Source: Streptomyces sp. V2I9 (lineage in GTDB: Bacteria > Actinomycetota > Actinomycetes > Streptomycetales > Streptomycetaceae). Taken from it: a stretch of 64,000 bases of DNA. Under the pieces are notes generated by a model. The model ran no database searches. It had not been told where the DNA came from and was given only the letters and a program-made list of their open reading frames with translations. Below, in pieces: positions 53,675 to 62,900 of this stretch (its first letter is position 1; each line of letters starts with the position of its first letter). The translations under genes and the position numbers were made by a program. The stretch covers positions 766,501-830,500 of the forward strand of contig NZ_JAUSZJ010000002.1 in assembly GCF_030817475.1 (NCBI RefSeq), given 5' to 3'.

Positions 53675-54712
53675 CTACGACGCGGGACCGCTGGCCAACT
53701 CGGGCGGCAGCGTAGCGATTCGGGCACAGGATTCGATCATCAGCTGTTCGTGCGCGTCCGGGTCCCGTCGCTCCGCGGCGCACTTGGCGAGGGCGACGGC
53801 CGCCGTCTGCACCGTCAGCGCGCGGGCCGGGACGTCCAGCACGGGCCAGGGGTCGCCGGCGGCGGGTACGGCCGGTCCCCCGGCGGACCGGTAGGCGCGC
53901 AGGAAGACGGACCAGTCCTCGGGGGCCAGGAGCCCGGCCGCGTACCAGGCGGCGGGCCGGGCGAGGTCCCAGGCCGGATCGCCCGTTCCCGCGTCGTCCA
54001 CGTCGATGAGCAGCCAGGGTCCGTCCGGCGCGGGATGGCGTACGAGCTGCCCGAGGTGGAGGTCACCGTGGCACAGGAAGCGGTCGCGCCGCATGGACGG
54101 CGGGGACTCCCCCCGTGCCCAGGCGGGCAGGGCGTGCCAGCCCGCCAGGACGGGCAGGGCGGCCGGGGCACCGGGGAGTGCGGCGCACATCCGGGCGACG
54201 GCACGCGCCGCCTTGGCCGGACCGCGCATCGGCGGCAGGGGGAACGGGGGCTCCGTCCGGTGCAGACGGGCGAGCAGCCCGGCGGCCTCGGCCCAGGGGG
54301 CGGCTCCGGGATCGGCGGGGTCCACGGGTGTGCCGAGCGGCCAGAGCGTGACGGGGCGGGCGCCGGGTACGGCGGCGTGCCCGGCCGGCACCGGGTCCCG
54401 CGGATCACCGGAGAGTTCCGGGTGCCGGATCTCTCCGGCGGTCCCCGGAACTTCCGGGGCGGTGAGGGGCGGGAGCAGGATGCCGGTGAGTCCGGGGGCG
54501 GCGGCCAGGGCGATCCGGGCCGCCAGCGCTTCGCGGTCGGCGTCGGCGGCGTGGGCCTTGGCGACGATCGCACCGCTGCGGACGACGGTGCCGTCGGGCC
54601 GGTCCGCGAGCACCTGCGGCGGCTCGCACACGCACGGTGTCCCGGCGGGATGGGCGAGGCGGTGCGCGAGGGCGCCCAGGTCGTGGACGACTGAGGTCTG
54701 GGTGGTGGTCAA
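53675..54712 (-). CDS. Aminoglycoside phosphotransferase-fold kinase
   Basis: A 345-aa APH/choline-kinase-fold protein. The catalytic block is FLCHGDLHLGQLV and the metal block WLLIDVDDAGTGDPAWDLARPA. The N-terminal lobe (TVVRSGAIVAKAHAADADR) is consistent. The TTG at 54712 is chosen with a GGGAG upstream at short spacing; a start further upstream is possible, so the N-terminus is uncertain. It is a small-molecule kinase; the substrate cannot be read. Antibiotic resistance is not implied. Confidence 0.82.
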   Translation of the reverse strand: MTTTQTSVVHDLGALAHRLAHPAGTPCVCEPPQVLADRPDGTVVRSGAIVAKAHAADADREALAARIALAAAPGLTGILLPPLTAPEVPGTAGEIRHPELSGDPRDPVPAGHAAVPGARPVTLWPLGTPVDPADPGAAPWAEAAGLLARLHRTEPPFPLPPMRGPAKAARAVARMCAALPGAPAALPVLAGWHALPAWARGESPPSMRRDRFLCHGDLHLGQLVRHPAPDGPWLLIDVDDAGTGDPAWDLARPAAWYAAGLLAPEDWSVFLRAYRSAGGPAVPAAGDPWPVLDVPARALTVQTAAVALAKCAAERRDPDAHEQLMIESCARIATLPPELASGPAS

Positions 54713-54832
54713 CGGCTCCCCCGCGGTCGGCCCGGCCGTGGCACCGGTCCAGCCGTGAGCGTAACGCGGGGCGGGCCGAGGAGTCGGCACCGTACTCCGG
54801 CCGGGCGAGAGTCCTCACCCCGGACAGCGCGA

Positions 54833-54862
54833 TGTCCGGTCAGCTCCCCAGCTGACCGGACA
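54833..54862 (-). terminator. Terminator after the 68-aa membrane protein gene
   Basis: TGTCCGGTCAGCT (54833-54845) pairs perfectly with AGCTGACCGGACA (54850-54862), loop CCCC. It lies 89 nt past the stop of the gene at 54951. No T tract follows, so efficiency is unclear. Confidence 0.6.
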
Positions 54863-54950
54863 AACGCTGCCGTCCGCCGCACCCCCGTCCCCACGGGGCT
54901 GTTGGCCGGATGTGTGGGCCCGGACCGCTCTTCCGGACCCCGGGCGCCGC

Positions 54951-55157
54951 TCAGCGCCCCAGCATCACCGCCACGGACGACGCCTGTGTGACCACCGCTT
55001 CCCAGCCGCCGAAGACGACCACGAGCAGGGCCGCCAGGGGAAGGACCATCGCCGTCGCCACCAAGGGGTGACGGGTGCCGGACGGGCGGGCGCCGAACGC
55101 GGCGTACGCCTTGCGTCCGCCCATACGGACCATCGTCCGCGTTGCCGTGTCCGCCAT
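54951..55157 (-). CDS. Small membrane protein, 68 aa
   Basis: The frame starts at ATG 55157 (MADTATRTMVRMGGRK) after a clear AGGAGAGGAACC. It has one hydrophobic segment (HPLVATAMVLPLAALLVVVFGGWEAVV). The strong ribosome site and terminator support a real small gene. No family is recognised. An in-frame ATG nine codons in could be the start, but has no such RBS. Confidence 0.75.
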   Translation of the reverse strand: MADTATRTMVRMGGRKAYAAFGARPSGTRHPLVATAMVLPLAALLVVVFGGWEAVVTQASSVAVMLGR

Positions 55158-55869
55158 GGTTCCTCTCCTGACGCGATCGGGAGCGGTGGGCGCGTGACCT
55201 CGGGGGACGAGTATCCCGCCCACCGCTTGACCTCAACACTAGGTAAGCGGCGCGCACAGGGCGTCATGCCCGCGTACCGATTGCCGGGCCTCCCGGAGGA
55301 TGAGCCGCCGCCGGCCGGTGTACTCCCCTGGGTGGAGAAGGAGCACCGGAGGTTGGGGTCATCCCGGAGGGGACGCCCTCGGGCCGCCCGACAGGTGTCC
55401 GGGTCACGTGGGGACGTACGCCGGGCGCCGGGCGGTCCGGGCGCCTTCCCCGGAGAGGGGACCCGCACGCGTCCGCCGCTCGCGCGAGGGCGCTCGCCTG
55501 TCTCGACCGCTCGCGCGCGGGCCCGCCGGGTGACTTCACTCACGTCGACCGGCCCCCGGCGGCCGGTCGCCCCCTGGTGGGGACCGGCCCGGACCCCACC
55601 GCCCCGTATGCCGGGGCGGTGGTCACGGCCAGGCCGGCCACCGGGTTCCGGCGTTCCGCCGGTCATCCAATCCCCTTTGCTCCGTGGCTTCTTGAGCGGT
55701 CCGTCCGGTCGAGGGCCGCCGATCCGCCCCGCCCTGCCCCCTCTTCGCCCCTCCCGCGTGCCGTGGACAATCGAATCCCCGGTGAGGGCGCGGCCTCTGA
55801 GCGCGCCGGGCGCGGGATACGTAAGCTGTGCCTCGTCAGGCGGACCAGTGCAGCGGGGATGGGCAGACG
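55158..55869. other. Long divergent non-coding region with tandem hairpins
   Basis: 712 nt, no convincing gene. Between 55561 and 55622 are two consecutive strong hairpins. The first is GGCCGGTC/GACCGGCC (55561-55589) with an inner CCCC/GGGG. The second is CCACCGCCCCG/CGGGGCGGTGG (55596-55622), loop TATGC. They lie about 248 nt before the kinase start. Confidence 0.45.
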
Positions 55870-57318
55870 ATGGCGATGATGCGGCTCCGGCGCGAGGACC
55901 CGCGTCTCGTCGGCTCGTTCCGGCTGCACCGGCGACTCGGCGCGGGCGGCATGGGCGTCGTCTACCTGGGCTCCGACCGTCGCGGTCAGCGGGTCGCGCT
56001 CAAGGTGATCCGGCCCGACCTGGCGGAGGATCAGGAGTTCCGTTCGCGGTTCGCGCGCGAGGTGTCGGCCGCCCGGCGGATCCGCGGCGGCTGCACGGCC
56101 CGGCTGGTCGCCGCCGATCTGGAGGCGGACCGCCCGTGGTTCGCCACCCAGTACGTACCCGGCCCCTCGCTGCACGACAAGGTCGCCGAGGAAGGCCCGC
56201 TGTCCGCGGCCGAGGTCGCCTCGATCGGGGCGGCGCTCTCCGAGGGGCTGGTCGCGGTGCACGAGGCGGGTGTGGTCCACCGCGACCTGAAGCCGTCGAA
56301 CATCCTGCTCTCCCCCAAGGGCCCGCGCATCATCGACTTCGGTATCGCCTGGGCGACCGGGGCGAGCACGCTCACCCACGTCGGTACGGCGGTGGGATCG
56401 CCCGGCTTCCTCGCCCCCGAGCAGGTCCGGGGCGCGGCCGTGACGCCCGCCACGGACGTCTTCTCGCTCGGCGCGACGCTGGCGTACGCGGCGATGGCCG
56501 ACTCCCCCTTCGGGCACGGCAGTTCCGAGGTGATGCTGTACCGCGTGGTGCACGAGGAGGCGCAGCTGCGCGGGGTGCACGACGCGCTGGCCCCGCTGAT
56601 CAGCGCCTGTCTGGCGAAGGATCCGGAGGAGCGACCCAGCACGCTGCAACTGTCCATGCGGCTCAAGGAGATCGCGGCGCGGGAGGCGCAGGGGCTGCAC
56701 GAGAGCCGGCCGCCCGTCCAGCGTTCCGCGCAGGAGGCCGAGCGGCCGACCGGGCGCATGGCCGATCCGTACGCCGAGCAGCACACCCGCCGTTCCGAGG
56801 GCCCGTCCGGCTCCCGTCCCCAGCCGGGCCGGCGGGGGGCGCCCGTGCGTTCGGGTCCGCCGCGTACCGGTGGCTCCCGCCCGCAGCAGGCGTCGCGTGA
56901 CACGACGCGTTCGGGCGGGAGGACCGGGAAGCGGCCGGGTGCCCCGGCCGGGACGAACGGCCGCCCGAACACCCGCTCCGGGAGCCGGACGACCTCGGCG
57001 GGACGGCGTCCGGCCAACCCGCGGCTGCTGCGTCAGCGGCTGGTGGTGTTCGTCGTGGTGACGCTGCTGGTGGCGCTGGGCATCGCGGCGGCCCAGGGCT
57101 GCCAGGGTCCGGCCCAGGGGCTCGGCGGGAACGAGCGGCCGGGCGGCGGGGTCGGTCAGGCGCGGGCCGATTCCGTACGGGACGGGGTGGCGCGGACGGG
57201 CGTTTCCGTGCGGCACGGGATGTCTCAGGTGCGGGGCGGTTCCGCGCCGGTTTCCGGGTCCTGGGTCGCTTCCCGTTCCGGCGGGGGGCCTGTGGGGGCG
57301 ACGGCTCCCCGGTCCTGA
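55870..57318 (+). CDS. Membrane-anchored Ser/Thr protein kinase (PknB-type)
   Basis: A 482-aa protein. The kinase domain has the glycine loop LGAGGMGVVYLG, Lys45 (VALKVI), His137-Arg-Asp (HRDLKPSN), DFG (Asp156) and SPGFLAPEQ. From about residue 280 a Ser/Arg/Pro/Gly-rich linker precedes one membrane helix (RLVVFVVVTLLVALGIAAAQG) near residue 390. The extracellular tail of about 75 aa is Gly/Ser-rich, without PASTA repeats. ATG at 55870 (MAMMRLRRED). Signalling kinase with unknown substrates. It converges with the TrmH gene. Confidence 0.9.
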   Translation: MAMMRLRREDPRLVGSFRLHRRLGAGGMGVVYLGSDRRGQRVALKVIRPDLAEDQEFRSRFAREVSAARRIRGGCTARLVAADLEADRPWFATQYVPGPSLHDKVAEEGPLSAAEVASIGAALSEGLVAVHEAGVVHRDLKPSNILLSPKGPRIIDFGIAWATGASTLTHVGTAVGSPGFLAPEQVRGAAVTPATDVFSLGATLAYAAMADSPFGHGSSEVMLYRVVHEEAQLRGVHDALAPLISACLAKDPEERPSTLQLSMRLKEIAAREAQGLHESRPPVQRSAQEAERPTGRMADPYAEQHTRRSEGPSGSRPQPGRRGAPVRSGPPRTGGSRPQQASRDTTRSGGRTGKRPGAPAGTNGRPNTRSGSRTTSAGRRPANPRLLRQRLVVFVVVTLLVALGIAAAQGCQGPAQGLGGNERPGGGVGQARADSVRDGVARTGVSVRHGMSQVRGGSAPVSGSWVASRSGGGPVGATAPRS

Positions 57319-57362
57319 CGCCGGTGCCCTGACCGGGCCGGTGCCGGTGCCGGTGTCGGCGC

Positions 57363-58181
57363 TCAGCTCTCCGGGCGGCCCGTGGCCACCGCGTAGAAGG
57401 CGACGGCGGCGGCCGCGCCCACGTTCAGCGAGTCGACGCCGTGCGCCATCGGGATGCGGACCCGGGCGTCGGCGGCCGTCAGCGCCCGCGTGGACAGCCC
57501 GTCGCCCTCCGCGCCGAGCATCAGCGCCACCCGCTCCAGCCGGTGCGGCGCCGCATCGTCGATGCTGGTCGCCCCGGCGTCCGGGGTGAGGGCGAGCAGC
57601 CGGAAGCCGGCCTCCCGCACCGTCTCCAGCGACGTGGGCCAGGCTTCGAGCCGGGCGTACGGGACGGAGAAGACCGCGCCCATCGAGACCTTGACGGAGC
57701 GCCGGTAGAGCGGATCCGCGCAGTCCGGGGAGAGCAGGACCGCGTCCATGCCGAGGGCGGCGGCGCTGCGGAAGATGGCCCCGATGTTGGTGTGGTCGTT
57801 CACCGATTCCATGACCGCCACCCGGCGCGCGGTGGTGAGCAGCTCGTCGGCGGCGGGCAGCGGCTTGCGCTGCATGGAGGCGAGCGCCCCACGGTGGACG
57901 TGGTAGCCGGTGACGCGTTCGGCCAGGTCGGGGGCGACGGCGTACACCGGGGCCGGGACCTCTTCGATGACGTCGCGCATGGCGTCGACCCACTTGGCGG
58001 AGAGCAGCATGGACCGCATCGCGTACCCGGACTGCCGGGCTCGGCGGATCACCTTCTCGCCCTCGGCGATGAACAGGCCCTCGGCGGGTTCGCGCCGCCG
58101 CCGCAGCTCGACGTCGGTCAGGCCGATGTAGTCGCTGAGCCGGGGGTCGTCGGGGTCGTCGATGGTGATGAGGTCTGCCAC
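57363..58181 (-). CDS. TrmH-family (SPOUT) RNA 2'-O-methyltransferase
   Basis: A 272-aa SPOUT methyltransferase. A substrate-binding N-terminal domain (GLFIAEGEKVIRRARQSGY) is followed by the knotted catalytic domain with VNDHTNIGAIFRSAAALG, ALMLGAEGDGLS and IPMAHGVDSLNVGAAAA. The GTG at 58181 gives MADLITIDDPDDPRL; ribosome site AAGGCAG is weak. Whether it acts on rRNA or tRNA is not clear. Confidence 0.9.
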   Translation of the reverse strand: MADLITIDDPDDPRLSDYIGLTDVELRRRREPAEGLFIAEGEKVIRRARQSGYAMRSMLLSAKWVDAMRDVIEEVPAPVYAVAPDLAERVTGYHVHRGALASMQRKPLPAADELLTTARRVAVMESVNDHTNIGAIFRSAAALGMDAVLLSPDCADPLYRRSVKVSMGAVFSVPYARLEAWPTSLETVREAGFRLLALTPDAGATSIDDAAPHRLERVALMLGAEGDGLSTRALTAADARVRIPMAHGVDSLNVGAAAAVAFYAVATGRPES

Positions 58182-58245
58182 AGGTGATACTGCCTTGTCC
58201 GGTGTGTGGGGTGCCAACGCCTGGCGGGAGATACGCGACCGCTGG

Positions 58246-59601
58246 TCACGGGGCCGGGGCAGGCCCCGTGACGGGACCGGGCTGTTCGGCCGGCTCCCGC
58301 ACGGTCCGCAGGACGGAGTCCGGGCCGACCGCCACGACCTCGCCGATCACGATCACGGCGGGCGGGCGCACGTCCTCGGCGGCCGCGCGCTCGCCGACGT
58401 CCGCGAGCGTCGCGTCGACCCGGCGCTGGGCGGCCGTGGTGCCCTCCTGGACGAGGGCGACCGGGGTGGCCGGGTCCTTGCCGTGGGTGATCAGGGCGGC
58501 GGCGATGGCGCCGATCTTGTCCACGGCCATCAGCAGGACGAGCGTGCCGCGCAGCCGGGCGATGGCCGCCCAGTCGACCAGCGAGCGGGGGTCCTCGGGG
58601 GCCACATGACCGCTGACCACCGTGAACTCGTGGGCCACGCCCCGGTGGGTGACGGGGATGCCCGCGGCGCCGGGGACGGAGATGGTGCTGGAGATGCCGG
58701 GGACGACCGTGCAGGGGATGCCCTCGGCGGCCAGCGCCTGGGCCTCCTCCATGCCCCGGCCGAAGACGAACGGGTCGCCCCCCTTGAGCCGGACCACGGA
58801 CTTGCCCGCCTTGGCGTGCTCGATCAGCGCCTGGTTGATCGCCTCCTGGGCCATGAACCGGCCGTACGGGATCTTCGCGGCGTCGATCACCTCGACGTGC
58901 GGCGGGAGTTCGTCCAGCAGGTCGCGGGGGCCGAGGCGGTCGGCGATGACGACGTCGGCCTCGGCGAGGAGGCGGCGGCCGCGCACGGTGATCAGGTCCG
59001 GGTCGCCGGGGCCGCCGCCGACCAGGGCCACGCCGGGGGCGCGGGTGCGATGGTGCGGGGCGGCGAGGGTGCCGTCGCGCAGGCCCTCGACGATGGCGTC
59101 GCGGATGGCGGCGGAGTGCCGGGGATCGCGGCCGCGGGGGGTGGTGTTGAGGACGGCCACGGTGATGTTCTCGCTCCGGCCGGTCGCGGGCGTCCAGGCG
59201 GTGGCGGCCTCGGCGTCGTCGGCCCGGACGCACCAGGTGCGGGTCCGCTCGGCCTCGGCGGACGCGGCGTCGTTGGCGGCGGTGTCGGAGGATGCGACCA
59301 GGGCGTACCAGGTGTCGGCGAGGTCGCCGTCCCGGTAGCGGCGGCGCTCCCAGCGGATCTCCCCGGCGTCCGCCATGGCCTCGACGGAGGGCGTCGCGGA
59401 CGGGGAGACGAGCGTGATGACGGCACCGGTGGCGATGAGCTGCGGCAGCCTGCGCTGGGCGACCTGGCCGCCGCCGACGACGACCACGCGGCGGCCGTGC
59501 AGGCGCAGTCCTACGGGGTACGCGGGGTGATCGGCCTGGTCGGTGCGGTCGGCTCGACCTGCGCTCTCGGCGTGACCTGCGTGGTCTGCGTGCTCGGCCA
59601 T
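58246..59601 (-). CDS. Uroporphyrinogen-III C-methyltransferase fused to an N-terminal CysG-type dehydrogenase domain
   Basis: A 451-aa two-part protein. The N-terminal about 165 residues have a dinucleotide loop (VVVVGGGQVAQRRLPQL) like the precorrin-2 dehydrogenase/ferrochelatase half of CysG. The C-terminal SUMT has VALVGGGPGDPDLITVRG, the KGGDPFVFGRG segment and VPGISS. It makes precorrin-2 and possibly sirohydrochlorin, for B12 and sirohaem. The His/Asp-rich leader MAEHADHAGH is unusual. ATG 59601. It lies just downstream of the BluB-CobT gene. Confidence 0.9.
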   Translation of the reverse strand: MAEHADHAGHAESAGRADRTDQADHPAYPVGLRLHGRRVVVVGGGQVAQRRLPQLIATGAVITLVSPSATPSVEAMADAGEIRWERRRYRDGDLADTWYALVASSDTAANDAASAEAERTRTWCVRADDAEAATAWTPATGRSENITVAVLNTTPRGRDPRHSAAIRDAIVEGLRDGTLAAPHHRTRAPGVALVGGGPGDPDLITVRGRRLLAEADVVIADRLGPRDLLDELPPHVEVIDAAKIPYGRFMAQEAINQALIEHAKAGKSVVRLKGGDPFVFGRGMEEAQALAAEGIPCTVVPGISSTISVPGAAGIPVTHRGVAHEFTVVSGHVAPEDPRSLVDWAAIARLRGTLVLLMAVDKIGAIAAALITHGKDPATPVALVQEGTTAAQRRVDATLADVGERAAAEDVRPPAVIVIGEVVAVGPDSVLRTVREPAEQPGPVTGPAPAP

Positions 59602-59943
59602 GGCGGTACGGGCTCCTCGTGCGGGTGCTGCGTAGGCCGCTGCGGCGGTGGAGCGGCTGTGACGTGCGGAAAGCGGGGGTTCCGGGTGGGGAACACGATA
59701 CGGGGTGGGGATGGGCGGGGATCGGGCGCGGGCCCGGTCGAGTTGCGTGGGCCCGGCGACGGGAGGGCAGCGTGCGTCCCGGCGCGGGGCGGGCGGTCCG
59801 GCGGCGTCTGCGGTGGACCCGTCCCCTGGCGACGCCCTTCTCGCCCTCCCCGTCCGTCCGAGCGGGGAGGGCTCCGCCCCGGGCCCCGCACCTCCGGCAC
59901 CGGAGTGGCCGGTCGGGGCGGGGCCGCGGGGCGGCGGACGGTG
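59602..59943. other. Intergenic region between BluB-CobT and the CysG-like gene
   Basis: 342 nt with no supported gene. A 10-bp inverted repeat GCCCTCCCCG/CGGGGAGGGC (59843-59852 and 59863-59872) could terminate the gene upstream. I looked for a cobalamin riboswitch (B12 box and neighbouring conserved blocks) and did not find one. Confidence 0.45.
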
Positions 59944-62900
59944 CTACTTCTCCGTCACGCCCGCGGAGTCGAACGTCGCCACCTCGTGCATCGCGCGGGC
60001 CGCGCTCTGCACGATCGGAAGCGCCAGCAGCGCCCCGGTGCCCTCGCCCAGGCGCAGGTCGAGGTCGACCAGCGGGCGCAGACCCAGCTTGTTGAGCGCG
60101 GCGACATGGCCGGGCTCGGCGCTGCGGTGCCCGGCGATGCAGGCGGCCAGCGCCTCGGGGGCGATGGCGCGGGCGACCAGGGCCGCCGCACCCGCGCTCA
60201 CTCCGTCCAGGATCACCGGCGTACGCAGGGAGGCCCCGCCGAGGAGGAAGCCGGCCATCGCCGCGTGCTCCAGGCCGCCGACCGCGGCGAGCACGCCGAT
60301 CGGGTCGGCCGGGTCCGGCTGGTGCAGGTCGAGGGCGCGGCGGACGACATCGACCTTGCGGGCGTGCATCTCGTCGTTGATGCCGGTCCCCCGGCCGGTC
60401 ACCTCGGAGGCGTCGGCCCCGGTGTACACGCAGATCAGCGCGGCCGACGCGGTGGTGTTGGCGATGCCCATCTCACCGGTCAGCAGGGCCTTGTTGCCCG
60501 CGGCCACGAGGTCGCGGGCGGTCTCGATGCCGACCTCGATCGCGGCGAGCACGTCTTCCCGGCTGAGCGCGGGGCCCGTCGTGAAGTCCGCCGTGCCGGG
60601 CCGCACCTTGCGGGGCAGCAGACCGGCGGTCGCGGGCAGCTCCGCCGCCACGCCGACGTCCACGACGCAGACCTCCGCGCCGACCTGGGCCGCGAAGGCG
60701 TTGCAGACGGCTCCGCCGCCGAGGAAGTTCGCCACCATCTGCGCGGTGACCTCCTGCGGCCACGCGGTGACCCCCTGGGCGTGCACCCCGTGGTCCCCGG
60801 CGAAGATCGCCACGGCCGCGGGCTCCGGGATCGGCGGCGGGCATGCCCGCGAGAGCCCGGAGAGCTGCGCGGAGATGATCTCCAGCATGCCGAGTGCCCC
60901 GGCGGGCTTCGTCATCCGTTTCTGGCGCTCCCACGCCTCCCCGAGCGCCTTGGCGTCCAGCGGCCGGATCGCGGCGATCGTCTCCTGGAGCAGGTCGTGC
61001 GGCTCGGCGCCGGGCAGCGCGCGACGGCCGTACGTCTCCTCGTGGACGACCCAGGACAGCGGACGGCGCTTGGACCAGCCCGCCTGCATCAGCTCGGGCT
61101 CCTCGGGGAACTCGTCGACGTACCCCACGCAGAGGTAGGCCACCACTTCGAGGTGCTCGGGCAGGCCCAGCGCGCGGACCATCTCCCGCTCGTCGAAGAA
61201 GCTGACCCAGCCGACGCCGAGGCCCTCGGCGCGGGCGGCGAGCCACAGGTTCTCGACGGCGAGGGCCGAGGAGTAGGGCGCCATCTGCGGTTGGGTGTGC
61301 CGGCCGAGGGTGTGGCGGCCGCCGCGGGTCGGGTCGGCGGTCACGACGATGTTGACCGGGGTGTCGAGGATCGCCTCGATCTTCAGTTCCTTGAACTGCT
61401 TCGCCCGGCCCTTGGGCAGCGACTTGGCATAGGCGTCGCGCTGCCTCTGGGCCAGTTCGTGCATGGAGCGACGGGTCTCCGCCGAGCGGATGACCACGAA
61501 GTCCCACGGCTGCGAGTGGCCGACGCTCGGCGCGGTGTGGGCCGCCTCCAGCACCCGCAGCAGCACCTCGTGCGGAATGGGGTCGCTGCGGAAGCCGTTG
61601 CGGATGTCCCGGCGCTCGCGCATGACCCGCAGCACGGCTTCGCGTTCGGCGTCGTCGTAGCCGGGGGCGGGCGGGGTGGCCGGTTCGGCGGACTCCTCGG
61701 GCGCCGGGGCGGCCTCGGGCTCGGGCTCGGCCGCCGGGTGCTCCGCCGCCTCGGGCCGCTGCGGGACCTCGACCGTCTGCGGGGCCTCGGCCCCGGCCTG
61801 CTGGTCGGCGGCCGGCGCCGACGGGTCGGCGGCCTGCGTCTGCCGGGTGGTCCCCAGCGGTTCCGGAAGCTCCGGCGTCTCGATGATCTCGGGGCCGGTG
61901 GCGTCCTCGTCGTCGGGCACGGCCGCCCGCACCGCCTCCACGGACTCGGAGGCAGGGGCCGGTGCGGCCTCCCGCTCCGGCACGGGGAGTTGCTGAGCCG
62001 CTGGGCTCCGGCGCGTCCCCTCCCGGCGCACCGTCCGCCACAGGCTCGGCGGCGGGCTCGGGCTGCGCGGTCCCGGTCCCGGCGGCGGGCTCGGGCTGCG
62101 CGGTCTCAGGGGCGGGCTGCGCTGCCAACGGCTCCGCCACAGCGGTCTCCGGAGCCACGACGGCCTCCGGGCTCTCGGCCGCCACCGTGTCCGGGGCCGG
62201 CTCGGCGGCCGGCTCCACGATCTCCGCCGTCGGCTCGGGGGCCACACCGGCGACCGTATCCGCGGGCTGCTCCTGGTCGGGCCGCACCAGAACCTCGGGC
62301 TCGGCCGGTACGGGCTCCGCCGCTGCCGGCGGCACCCGTACGGGCTCCACCGCTGCCGGTTCGCCGGCCACCGGGACCTGCGCCTCGGGCTGTGCGGCAG
62401 CCGCGTCCACCGGAACGGCCTCGGGTGCGGGCTGCGGGGGCGCGACGGCGTGCTCCGCCTGCAGCGGCTCCGGGGCGGCGGGCGTCTCGTCGGCCGGAGT
62501 CGGAACAGGCGCTTCCGCCGGGGTCTCCGGCTGAGCCGCCACGGCTTCCGGCAGGAGGACCGGCCCGGCGGGAGGCATCTGCGCGGCGGCCGGGTCCGGG
62601 ACGACCGTTTCTGCCGGAACGGCCTGCGGCGCGGGCTCGGGGTCCGCAGGAACGGCCTGCGGGGCGGGCTCGGGGTCCGCCGGAGCGGTCTGCGGGGCAG
62701 GCTCGGGCGAGCCCTCGCCGACGGGGTCCGGGGAGTGCGGCTGCGGCTCGTCCGCGACCGCCGGTTCCGGCTGTTCGGCCGGAGCCACCGCAGCCGCCGC
62801 GACGTGCCCGGCCACCGGCTCCGCCGGACGAGCCGGTGAAGCCTCCTGCGCCTCCGGTACGGCCTGTGCCTCCGGTACCTCGGGTACCTCGCGTGCGGCC

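Noticed and set aside
53675-54712. Aminoglycoside resistance gene
   Set aside because: The kinase fold is shared by many metabolic kinases and the gene context is housekeeping.
54713-54950. Extra gene between the APH-fold kinase and the 68-aa membrane gene
   Set aside because: Only a terminator hairpin is supported; open frames here have no RBS and no homology I recognise.
59602-59943. Possible cobalamin riboswitch upstream of the CysG-like gene
   Set aside because: No B12 box with the conserved surrounding blocks was found; only a generic hairpin is present.
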